Positions 41,063 through 49,447 of a stretch of DNA of 56,486 nucleotides are shown in pieces (within the stretch, counting starts at the first letter, position 1; each line of letters begins with the position of its first letter). The notes under the pieces are model-generated. The model did no database searches, had not been told where the DNA came from, and saw only the letters and a program-made list of their open reading frames with translations. The stretch lies in the NCBI GenBank assembly GCA_964448115.1, contig CAYUVA010000028.1, positions 1-56,486 of the forward strand, written 5' to 3'. A program made the translations under genes and the position numbers. The DNA is from CAYUVA01 sp964448115 [NCBI: uncultured bacterium]. Lineage in GTDB: Bacteria; CAYUVA01.

Positions 41063-44000
41063 TCAATGGATGCTCAGGTATGGCCAGGTCGTGCTCTGCT
41101 CGCCTGAGGTGTCGGTAGCGACAATGGTCAGTAGGTACTCCCCGCTGGGGGTAAATGCCGGGATCTGTGCCTGGAAGGTGTAGATGCTGTCCCCGGAAGC
41201 CATATCGCCATTAATACCATCATCGTTTAGGATTAAGCCAGTCGGCTGTCCGGCAAAGTATAGCTCAACACGCTGCACTGCTGCGCCGCCAGCCGTAACC
41301 ACCGCCTGGTAGGTGAGCGTTCCGCCCTGCTGGTAGGTGATGCCGGGATCGATCACTCCACCTGCCCATATTATCGGCGCTGGTGCCTTAGTGCCCCCAG
41401 TACCAATGCCCAGGATGGTCTTGAGCATCAGGTTGGAGTAGTTGTCGAATAATGGCTGGCTGCTCCCCAATGCCGCGTATCCGCTCGCCTCTATGGTGAA
41501 GTAGGGCCAGTAGGCGCTGGTTGCACCCTTTCGATCCACTGCCTGAAGCTCAAGCAGGTAATCACCCTCAGGTGCTCCAGGCGCAACCGGCAGTTGTACC
41601 ATAAATATCCCATCCCCCGCTGCCGCATCGCCGTTTTGTCCATTATCGAACAGGCTCAAGCCGGTCGCAGCGTGTTGGTAGCATACATCGATGCGCTGAA
41701 CATCAGAGATCCCATCGGTGTCCTTTGCCATGGCAGCGATGAAAAGTGTGCCACCAGCCTGGGAGGAAACATAGCTATTCAGGTAACCGGCAAGCTCGAT
41801 GGTTGGTGGATGATTAGCCTGTTGCTCCATCGGACGGGCGCTGACTATCTCGGATCCCTCGCTCTCGTGTCCGGCAGCATCATAGGAGGTAACGAAATAG
41901 TAGTAGGTGGTTCCGTTGACCACCCCTGCATCGTCAAAGTTGGTCTTATCGGTCTCGGCAATGCGCTCGTAGCCCTCGTTATACTTGATGCTGCGATAGA
42001 GCCTGTAGCCTAAAAGGTCCTGGTCGTTCACCGGATCCCAGGAAAGCTGCACCAAGCCGTCGCCTGCGTTTGCGGTCAGGTTCTCCGGCGCGGTGGGGAT
42101 GCCGTTATCCTCGGACTGAACCGGCCCAGTCTCTGAAGATGTTGTCTCATACTCCCCGTCAGAAACCCTCACCTTGTAGTAATAATCCACGCCATCTTCC
42201 ACGGTCTGGTCAATGTATTCCTCGCTTCCAGGGTTCAGGGTAGCGATGGGCAGGGATACCTGACCAGCTTTCCTGCGAAGCACCGTGTAACCGGTTACAT
42301 CGTCCTCGCCGGCTCCGTCATGGGCACTCTTCGTCCAGGTGAGAGTTATGGAGCCTCCGCTGTCATTGGGGGTATCGAAGGCGAAAAGATTTGTTACCGG
42401 CGGTGGCGGCGAGTTACCGCTCCCGCTGTTATCGACCGAGGTTACCGGTCCCACCACCTCGGAATCTGTCTTATACACCCCATCGTCAGCCTGCACCTTG
42501 TAATAATACCAGGTGCCATCGCTGGTCGTCTGGTCTTGATACCCGGATACGCCAGCTCCTACCTGTCCTATCTTGCTAAAGGCATCGCTTTCTGATTGGC
42601 TGCGCAGGATGTTGTATCCGATTACATCGTTATCGCCAGCTCCATCATCGGCTGACAAGCTCCACTCGATGGTGATGCTGCCCCCCTCGTCATCTGGAGT
42701 ATCATAAGCCTCAAGGTTCTTGGGGGCAGCCGGAGGATCATTCTCACCTGAGGACATCACAAAGTTGCCTCGTACAACCAGTGCATAAGGCTGGGCATTG
42801 GTGAACATCTCGCCGACCGGGACATTGGCGCCGGTTATAACAATGCGATAGGCTCCGCTCGGTAGGCTCTGCAGGTAAATGCACTCCACAGGATTGGTAT
42901 TGTCCGGCAAGCCACCAGCCACAGACCAGCCGCCGCTGAAACGGTTGCCGACATAAGTGGTGCTCCCATAAGTGAAGCGAAGGTCGAGATCATTGACCAG
43001 AGCCTTGCCAGCGCCTGTATTGCCATCCTTGTCAGTCCAGACCAAGGTTATATAAAGCGGGCTGTTGGAAGCGGTAACCTCAAGCTCGTAGGTATGGCTC
43101 TGGCCTGTGGCTAGCCCCACCTTGTCATCCATCACCCACAGGTTCTTTAGGTTGCCCTGGAAGTATAGGGTATTCAAAAGGTGTATCCTGCCCCATCCCT
43201 GGTTGAAGCTCGGTCTCGGATCCCCAGCCATGTTGTCGCAGGAGTTTATCAGCACCGCCTTTACAAGCGCTGCGGATGGCTCCATCGCATCATGCGGATT
43301 CTTGGTGCCGCTCGGATACCAGCCCTCGGTAAAGTACTGCCGGACGAGCAGTGCAGCTCCGGCTGCTCCGGGACAAGCCATGCTGGTGCCAGAGAAGCCG
43401 CCAACGGTGTTACAGGTTGGCGAGATGCCGTCACCACCCTTGTTCCTGGCGCTGGTTACATTCTCACCCGGAACGCAGACATCCGGCTTGATGCGCTGAT
43501 CCGGCGTGGGACCCCGGCTGGAGAAACTGGCAACCGTATTATGATTATTAGGGCGTCTAGTTGCTCCAACGGTTACTATATCCTTTGCGGTTGCTGGAGT
43601 GCCAAGTGTCCCAGCCCCGGGACCGCTATTCCCAGCAGCGAATAACACGAGAAAGGACTTGTTTCCCCACATGAAGTTATCGACGCTCTTAGCCATGCCA
43701 TCGTAGGTATTGCTGGTGCTTCCCCAGCTATTGCTGTGCACAAAAGCCCCGTCATTGAACGAATCCCCAAAGACCACCGGCAGACCAGTATTCAAGGAAA
43801 GCGTGCCTAGATAACAGTCAACATAACTGCTACCTTGAATATCGCCGAAGGTGATCCTCGCCTTGGGAGCAACGCCGTTGTATTGACTGTTGCCCCCGTA
43901 AATATCCTCGCCGGCTATGGTGCCGCAAACATGGGTGCCGTGTCCGATCGAGCAAGAATCATAGCTATTGCCCCCGTAATTTCTATAGGCTACAACCTTG

Positions 44001-44803
44001 CGATGGCTCGGTCCGGGGCTTGCATGAGCATTGTCCCTGAAGAAGCAGCTCCCGTAATCAAGACCGCTGTCCAGCACTCCGACCATCTGATCCTCGCCCT
44101 GTATCCCCTTGTCCCATAGCGGTCTGGAGTTGGTTACATTGCTCTGCACCACCCAGGTGGTCTGATTATTGAGCAAGTAAAGCTGCGGGTATAATTGCAC
44201 CCACTCCACATCGACAAGGCGAGCGATGCTGGGGATATTGGATGCCTTGGTGTATAAAACAAGGGTCCTCTGGTAGGGATTTACCATTTTGTGCTCAACG
44301 GAAATGCCCATGTACTGTAGCTTGTCTATGGTTCTCTCCACATCGGCGCCCCGGAATAGATCCACCCAAAGAAGCAGCTCCTGGCGCTTTTTATCTTCAT
44401 CGCCAATGTAAAAGTGCAGCTCGGTATCTAGCTTGTATGCCGGCTGGTACAAGCCGGTAAATACGACATAAGGAAGCGCTTGTACCATGCGTAGCTGACC
44501 AGGGGTCAAACGCAATATATAGGTATCCTCGGGAACATATCCTGCTACCAGCGTTCCGAGAGACTCTATCTCCCCGCGCTTTTGGGCAGTTATCCTGCTA
44601 TCAAGGGAAACCAGGTAATATCCATAGGGTTCGATGAATTGCCCCTGATAACCAAGCGGCTCCCAGATCGCAGGCTCATCGCCTTGAGCATCGAAGGTTG
44701 CATATCTCAGGTTGATTATCGGCTCCGCATTGCCAATGATGTAACATGCGACAGTGAACAGCAGCACCAACAAGATCTGTCTTTTAGACACATTTATACG
44801 CAT
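41063..44803 (-). CDS. Secreted subtilase (S8) with FN3 and WPYL C-terminal domains
   Basis: 1246 residues. There is a signal peptide (QILLVLLFTVACYIIG) and an N-terminal propeptide-like region. The catalytic triad is Asp245 in MVGVLDSGLDYG, His288 in SIGHGTHVCGTIAG and Ser474 in GFSGTSMACPGAAG, with oxyanion Asn about residue 391 (FAAGNSGPG). A P-type/CARDB-like beta domain (about 530-690) follows, then three fibronectin III units (about 690-1000; for example GSITIEWSLSADDGAG). The last ~245 residues are two tandem AGxxx...WPYxxI domains shared with the beta-helix protein at 2-1996; the last ends WPYLSIH at the stop. It likely processes or degrades proteins outside the cell or at its surface. 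A long FN3 stalk is typical of anchored proteases. Confidence 0.95.
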   Translation of the reverse strand: MRINVSKRQILLVLLFTVACYIIGNAEPIINLRYATFDAQGDEPAIWEPLGYQGQFIEPYGYYLVSLDSRITAQKRGEIESLGTLVAGYVPEDTYILRLTPGQLRMVQALPYVVFTGLYQPAYKLDTELHFYIGDEDKKRQELLLWVDLFRGADVERTIDKLQYMGISVEHKMVNPYQRTLVLYTKASNIPSIARLVDVEWVQLYPQLYLLNNQTTWVVQSNVTNSRPLWDKGIQGEDQMVGVLDSGLDYGSCFFRDNAHASPGPSHRKVVAYRNYGGNSYDSCSIGHGTHVCGTIAGEDIYGGNSQYNGVAPKARITFGDIQGSSYVDCYLGTLSLNTGLPVVFGDSFNDGAFVHSNSWGSTSNTYDGMAKSVDNFMWGNKSFLVLFAAGNSGPGAGTLGTPATAKDIVTVGATRRPNNHNTVASFSSRGPTPDQRIKPDVCVPGENVTSARNKGGDGISPTCNTVGGFSGTSMACPGAAGAALLVRQYFTEGWYPSGTKNPHDAMEPSAALVKAVLINSCDNMAGDPRPSFNQGWGRIHLLNTLYFQGNLKNLWVMDDKVGLATGQSHTYELEVTASNSPLYITLVWTDKDGNTGAGKALVNDLDLRFTYGSTTYVGNRFSGGWSVAGGLPDNTNPVECIYLQSLPSGAYRIVITGANVPVGEMFTNAQPYALVVRGNFVMSSGENDPPAAPKNLEAYDTPDDEGGSITIEWSLSADDGAGDNDVIGYNILRSQSESDAFSKIGQVGAGVSGYQDQTTSDGTWYYYKVQADDGVYKTDSEVVGPVTSVDNSGSGNSPPPPVTNLFAFDTPNDSGGSITLTWTKSAHDGAGEDDVTGYTVLRRKAGQVSLPIATLNPGSEEYIDQTVEDGVDYYYKVRVSDGEYETTSSETGPVQSEDNGIPTAPENLTANAGDGLVQLSWDPVNDQDLLGYRLYRSIKYNEGYERIAETDKTNFDDAGVVNGTTYYYFVTSYDAAGHESEGSEIVSARPMEQQANHPPTIELAGYLNSYVSSQAGGTLFIAAMAKDTDGISDVQRIDVCYQHAATGLSLFDNGQNGDAAAGDGIFMVQLPVAPGAPEGDYLLELQAVDRKGATSAYWPYFTIEASGYAALGSSQPLFDNYSNLMLKTILGIGTGGTKAPAPIIWAGGVIDPGITYQQGGTLTYQAVVTAGGAAVQRVELYFAGQPTGLILNDDGINGDMASGDSIYTFQAQIPAFTPSGEYLLTIVATDTSGEQSTTWPYLSIH

Positions 44804-44899
44804 CAGGTCGTCTCCCTTGGTTTATTAACAACTTACATTTTAGCTAAAGAACCCGGCTTGGTCAAACCAGCTTGACTGGCTGTTTTTGCAAGGCTTTTT

Positions 44900-46285
44900 T
44901 CACTTCTTGCCCTCGCCACGCATGAGCGAGGCTACGGCACCGAATAATGCAACTATAGAGGCAACTATCTGGGAGATGGCTAGAGCATGGAAATCGGTTG
45001 CGGTCCAGGCATGTCCAGTAACACCACCAGCAGCCCCGAATATCGCTGTGGCGGTGGCTACGCCTATCATCATGCCCAGGTTGCGAGCAACCGACATCAC
45101 CCCCCCGGCGGTTCCTTGTTGACTTTTGGCAGCCGATCCCATCAGTGCACTGGTGTTCGGCGATATGAATACCCCGGTCCCTAAGCCTATCATTCCAAGC
45201 CAAATGGCTACCATGTATCTGCTGGTATCGGCAGCGATGCTCGATAGCCCGAAGAGTCCCGCAGCCAGGATGATCATGCCTGAAAAAGATAGGAATCGAG
45301 TACCTATCTTGTCAGACAGCCACCCTGAAGGTGATGCAACCAAAGCCATGACCAAAGGCTGAACCGACAGGAGCATACCGGTCATCGATGGGGAGATCCC
45401 CAAGCCCTCCAGCAAGTAATAAGGCATCAGTATTATCGGGATGAATAAAGAAATATAATTGCATAAGGCAGCCAGGACCGCTCCCGAAAAGACACGGGAA
45501 CGAAATAAATGGATGTTAAGAAGAGGCTGAGCCTTCTTATTCTCAATGACTACAAATAATATAAGTAATCCCATGCCTACGAGGCCAGGGGCTATGACCT
45601 TCATTGATGACCAGCCCCATTGGCTCCCTTCTGCAACTGCCATGAGAAATAACACCATGCCGGTTGCCATAGAAAGCGTCCCTGGCAGATCGAATGAGAC
45701 CCTGTCCGCCTTCTTATAGGCGGGTAAAAAGATTATCCCGCTAGCTATTACAACCACGGCAACCGGTATGTTAATGTAAAATATCCATCGCCACCCGAAC
45801 CGACCGATAATGAAGCCGGCAATCATCGGTCCCGCGGTCAAGCCTATATAAGTACTAGTTGATAAAATGCCCAGTGCACGCCCACGCTGACTGGAAGGAA
45901 ATGTAGTGGTCAACAATGCCGGACCGGTTGCCATGACCATAGCTCCGCCAATACCCTGAAAAGCCCTTGCCGCGACAAGAAACTCTAAACTGTATGATAG
46001 TCCACACATAAGCGAGGTTACGCTCAAAATAGCGAACCCATAAAGATACACCTGATTATGACCTACCAAGTCCCCCAAGCGCCCGGCAATAAGTAGCAAG
46101 ACAGTTACCGATAATAAAAACGAGAGCATCACCCACTCGGCGTGTTCAACCGAGACCCCCATCTCCTTGCCGATTCTCGGAAGCGCAACGGTTACCGTGG
46201 AGCCGGCCATGGCGCTTAATAACGTGCCAATACCAACAACTAGAAGAACGATGCCCGGCTTTTGCTTTATCTTCCCGATCTCGAT
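44900..46285 (-). CDS. MFS exporter, DHA2 (EmrB/QacA) family, with no canonical start for its first helix
   Basis: From the first ATG at 46210 the protein is 436 residues (MAGSTVTVALPRIGK), but that omits most of helix 1. In-frame upstream codons encode IVLLVVGIGTLLSAM and a charged leader (EIGKIKQKPG), back to a TAA at 46318. No ATG, GTG or TTG lies there; ATC at 46285 follows a GAGAGAGG site with 7-nt spacing, and ATA is further in. Family hallmarks are GRLGDLVGHNQVYLYGF (motif A-like), ARAFQGIGGAMVMATG (motif B/C) and 14 hydrophobic helices. Typical role: proton-driven efflux of drugs or metabolites. A truncated but functional form cannot be excluded. Confidence 0.82.
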   Translation of the reverse strand: MEIGKIKQKPGIVLLVVGIGTLLSAMAGSTVTVALPRIGKEMGVSVEHAEWVMLSFLLSVTVLLLIAGRLGDLVGHNQVYLYGFAILSVTSLMCGLSYSLEFLVAARAFQGIGGAMVMATGPALLTTTFPSSQRGRALGILSTSTYIGLTAGPMIAGFIIGRFGWRWIFYINIPVAVVVIASGIIFLPAYKKADRVSFDLPGTLSMATGMVLFLMAVAEGSQWGWSSMKVIAPGLVGMGLLILFVVIENKKAQPLLNIHLFRSRVFSGAVLAALCNYISLFIPIILMPYYLLEGLGISPSMTGMLLSVQPLVMALVASPSGWLSDKIGTRFLSFSGMIILAAGLFGLSSIAADTSRYMVAIWLGMIGLGTGVFISPNTSALMGSAAKSQQGTAGGVMSVARNLGMMIGVATATAIFGAAGGVTGHAWTATDFHALAISQIVASIVALFGAVASLMRGEGKK

Positions 46286-46682
46286 ATGGAAACCTCTCTC
46301 GGATAAACTGGGTGTTTAGTCTCTTACACAACAACCGTCTAGTATAGAACATTGATTATTCTTGGCAAATGGTAACTAAAGAAGTGCAAAAGTCTCACCC
46401 TAAGACGCAAAGGCGCAAATAACTCAAGGGAACGGATTTCGCTCTTAGTGCCTCAATGGTTCAATAAACCTCACTAATATACAAATTAAGTACGATCCAA
46501 GAATCTTCGATCCTGTATTCTCGTAAAATGTTCCATGTGGAACATTTTTTAAAAGCAGTTATAAATATAATGTCAGAATATTATCAAATAAAGATAATAA
46601 ATAGATAATTGTTATGAATCAATATCACAAAATTGCTATAATAATACCAAATATTTCGTATATTTGGAGGGGACTTTATTGC
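46284..46682. other. Intergenic region with repeat, parS-like palindrome and hairpin
   Basis: Between the MFS and PEP-utilising-protein genes (both minus strand) there is no credible gene. The region contains CACCCTAAGACGCAAAGGC (about 46395-46413) and GTGCCTCAATGGTTCAATAA (about 46449-46468) of the dispersed repeat family. It also contains a long perfect palindrome (46525-46548, described separately) and an AT-rich hairpin CCAAATAT/ATATTTGG with a 5-nt loop (46647-46667), which could terminate transcription of the upstream gene. Confidence 0.5.
46525..46548. promoter_or_regulatory. Perfect 24-bp palindrome with parS-like core
   Basis: AAAATGTTCCA and TGGAACATTTT flank a 2-bp centre, so 11-bp arms are perfect. 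The central 16 bp (TGTTCCATGTGGAACA) differs from the general ParB-site pattern TGTTNCACGTGNAACA by one base (T for C at position 8). The same half-site TGTTCCA appears in the enhancer palindromes at 38538-38586, with spacing 4 instead of 2. Whether it is a partition site or an operator is undecided. Confidence 0.4.
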
Positions 46683-48377
46683 TTAAAAGTGAATTATCCC
46701 CTTGCCGCCATCGACGATGATGGTCTGCCCATTCTTGAGCAGCTTGGTTGCCATGTTGACCCCGACCACTGCCGGCAACCCATATTCCCTGGCAACGACA
46801 GCGCCATGGGAGAGTAATCCACCGATCTCGGTAACCAGTGCAGTAGCTCCAACGAAAAGGTGTGTCCAGCCAGGATCCGTTCCCTGGGCGACCAGGATCT
46901 CCCCCTTCTTGAATAGCTTGAACTCCTTGGGGCTTCTTATGATTCTCACCTTTCCCTTGGTTATGCCGGGGCTGACTCCAAGCCCTTCGAGCACGCTCTG
47001 CCCAAGCGGTTGACCGTCCTCGTAAGGCTCATCATCGAACAGGTAAGTGGGGGGTGATACTTGATGGCAGCGCTGAAACTCCTTTGCTCTTTGAATTGCT
47101 ACCGGGCTGAAATCCTCACCTTCAAGCAGAGCCTTCCGAATCTCCTCGAAACGAAGCATATATATATCCCCTGTCCGCCCTATTAGCCCCCTTGCCTTGA
47201 GCCTCCTCGCCGACTCCCTGACCATATCCTTGAGCATGGCGATTGCCATGTCGAAGTAGAAACGCTGGTTCTCTCGAAGAAGTATGTACTTCTGGAACAA
47301 AGATATAAGGTAATCGAAGCTGCTCAACCTTGCCTTGGTCAAAGAGGAGCTGCCATTTCGCATGATCAAATCCCTAAGCTCTCGGTGAGCCTGGATTCTT
47401 TGGTTTATTTGAGCATCCTGTATGGTGAATGGATCCGAGCAGTGATCGGACTTGAGGTAGCTGATAATCGCCTCGATCACCGGCGTGGGATCATCCTTCC
47501 AGGACGGGGATCTAAGCTCATAGGAGTTTGAACATCGATGTCCGTATAGCTCCAGGAAGCTGTGCAGTCGGCGCTTAAATTCGCTGAAGCGAGGTTGATT
47601 AAGCATTGCCAGCACCTCGTCAGATGCGAAATTAAGGAAAATGTTCCTGAGACTCTTGTCTTTCTCCACCTCCAGCTTAAGCAGCCAGATCGCTTTATTG
47701 GTCTCTATTGTCTTGCTTCCAGGTAGCCCTGCTGAAAGGCTATTCAGAAGATCCCCTGAGTCGGTGGAAGCCATCTTTTCGAGCATCATCCCTAAGACCT
47801 GGTAGAAAACATTAGCGATTAGCAGGCTACCGAGATGGATTTTTCGATACTGGAGCAGCAATTCCTCGCAGCGTACATAGACCTTCCAGAGCTCTTCATC
47901 GCTTTGGCTTGTCAAATCGAGTGCCTTTAGCCTTTCTAGCTGGGAGGTGAAGTAAGGTACAAAGCTATCCCAATGTTTCGGATTGTGCAGGATGTTTATA
48001 TCTATCTTGTTGAGGAAGCGGAACTTGACCTGCACCCAAAGTGCAAGCCCCAGAAAGGATAAGCTAGGGATACCCCATCTATCCTTATCTATCCGTTTGC
48101 GCACCTGGCGAGGAAAAAGCTCCAGAATATAATCAGGGATAGGCACCTTGAGGATATTCAATAGCTTATGGAACATGGAGGCATTCATATAGACATATCC
48201 ATCCCTTACCCTTGCCGGCGGGGTTCCGTTGCAGAGCTTCTCAGCGATAGGGTGATAGTACAGAAACTCGACAACGAACTTGTCCAGTAGCAAAGACTGG
48301 CTAAGCGGCGTGATCGGCTCAGGCCATCTTTCAGCCATGAATTGTCTAGTCCACAGGATTTTTTCCTTTTCACTCAA
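46683..48377 (-). CDS. PEP-utilising enzyme-type protein lacking the ATP-grasp half
   Basis: 564 residues. The C-terminal ~90 residues form the swivelling phospho-histidine domain, with GVSPGITKGKVRIIRSPK and the catalytic-type His in GGLLSHGAVVAREYGLPAVVGV. The central region is helical and resembles the substrate domain of rifampin phosphotransferase and related PEP-synthase-like enzymes (DGYVYMNASMFHKLLNIL). The N-terminal ATP-grasp nucleotide-binding domain is absent. It could therefore work only with a separate ATP-grasp subunit or have lost activity; no such subunit is in the window. The neighbouring drug exporter suggests a possible link to antibiotic handling, which is inference. Confidence 0.8.
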   Translation of the reverse strand: MSEKEKILWTRQFMAERWPEPITPLSQSLLLDKFVVEFLYYHPIAEKLCNGTPPARVRDGYVYMNASMFHKLLNILKVPIPDYILELFPRQVRKRIDKDRWGIPSLSFLGLALWVQVKFRFLNKIDINILHNPKHWDSFVPYFTSQLERLKALDLTSQSDEELWKVYVRCEELLLQYRKIHLGSLLIANVFYQVLGMMLEKMASTDSGDLLNSLSAGLPGSKTIETNKAIWLLKLEVEKDKSLRNIFLNFASDEVLAMLNQPRFSEFKRRLHSFLELYGHRCSNSYELRSPSWKDDPTPVIEAIISYLKSDHCSDPFTIQDAQINQRIQAHRELRDLIMRNGSSSLTKARLSSFDYLISLFQKYILLRENQRFYFDMAIAMLKDMVRESARRLKARGLIGRTGDIYMLRFEEIRKALLEGEDFSPVAIQRAKEFQRCHQVSPPTYLFDDEPYEDGQPLGQSVLEGLGVSPGITKGKVRIIRSPKEFKLFKKGEILVAQGTDPGWTHLFVGATALVTEIGGLLSHGAVVAREYGLPAVVGVNMATKLLKNGQTIIVDGGKGIIHF

Positions 48378-48556
48378 GATTGAAGCACCATGCTATTTCT
48401 TTAACTATCTAATCTTAATTCTAATTTTATGCAAAGTCAATGCCAAATTTTAAGCTAAAATTGGGCGATTAGGAGGGTAAATTGAGGGTAGAAAGGCATC
48501 CGGGATCTCTCATTCACGCCTTTTACTTGCTTATCAACTGCAAATCAGGATATGCA

Positions 48557-48585
48557 TTGACAATCAAGGCAACCATTGATAAATT
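48557..48585 (+). promoter_or_regulatory. Sigma-70 promoter
   Basis: TTGACA (48557-48562) and TAAATT (48580-48585) are separated by 17 bp, 40 bp before the GT2 start at 48626. A consensus -35 with a slightly weaker -10. Confidence 0.5.
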
Positions 48586-48625
48586 ACACTGGATCGAGAT
48601 TAGGCAATAAGTAACTCTTGAGAAA

Positions 48626-49333
48626 ATGAGTTTTACCATTTCGGTAGTATTCCCCGCATATAACGAGGAAGCCAACATAGAGCGCTCCTACGAGATCGCC
48701 GGCGAGGTCTTTTCCGAGGTTGCCGATGATTACGAGATAATCTTCGTCAATGATGGCAGCAAGGATCGAACAGCAGAACTCATCAATGGGCTAGCGAAAA
48801 GGGATGCCAAGGTCAAACCGCTTCACCACCAGGTGAACAAGGGCTACGCCAAAGCGCTCAAGACCGGCTTCGCCGCCGCTAGCATGGAGCTTATCTTCTA
48901 CACCGATTCGGATCTGCAGTTCGATATGTGGGATGTGAAGAAGCTGCTTCCCTTGATCGAGGATGCGGATATCGCGGTCGGGTGGCGGATGGATCGGCAG
49001 GATACCAGGCTGCGCATCTTCGTGGCACACTGCTACAACCTTTTTGCTCGCAAGCTATTTGGCATCTCGGTTCGCGATATCGATTGCGCATTCAAGCTGT
49101 TCCGCCGAGAGGTATTCGAGCGCATCGAGATCGAATCCGAGCAGTTCGTGGTCGATACTGAGATCCTAGCCAAGGCAAGGAAACTAGGCATGAGAGTAGT
49201 CGAGGTCGGCGTAAAGCACCTTCCCAGAGCCGGCGGGGTCTCCACGGTCAAGCCATCTCATGTCATAAATACATTAAAAGGGGTGGCCAGGCTCAAATGG
49301 CATCTGATGACAGCTCCCAAACGAGGCGATTGA
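48626..49333 (+). CDS. GT2 glycosyltransferase (DPM1/polyprenyl-phosphate glycosyltransferase-like)
   Basis: 235 residues with the single-domain GT-A fold. It starts ISVVFPAYNEEANIERSYE, has EIIFVNDGSKDRTAE for nucleotide binding, the DxD in FYTDSDLQFDMWD, and the catalytic-loop region GWRMDRQDTRLRIFVAHCYN. The QFVVDTEILAKARKLGMRV element matches the DPM1 family that makes polyprenyl-phosphate mannose or glucose. It has no membrane helices. It lies just upstream of the large GT39-like fusion protein, a class that uses such lipid-linked donors, so they may form a donor-transferase pair. Sugar identity unknown. Confidence 0.88.
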   Translation: MSFTISVVFPAYNEEANIERSYEIAGEVFSEVADDYEIIFVNDGSKDRTAELINGLAKRDAKVKPLHHQVNKGYAKALKTGFAAASMELIFYTDSDLQFDMWDVKKLLPLIEDADIAVGWRMDRQDTRLRIFVAHCYNLFARKLFGISVRDIDCAFKLFRREVFERIEIESEQFVVDTEILAKARKLGMRVVEVGVKHLPRAGGVSTVKPSHVINTLKGVARLKWHLMTAPKRGD

Positions 49334-49447
49334 GCCACTGATTTTCCTTCTTGGAATTCGTGTCAGCTTATACTACTATATCAGCGCTTGAGACTAAGAA
49401 TTTAACAACATCGATGTTTACTGCAACCGTCAAGGAATAGCTGAAAG

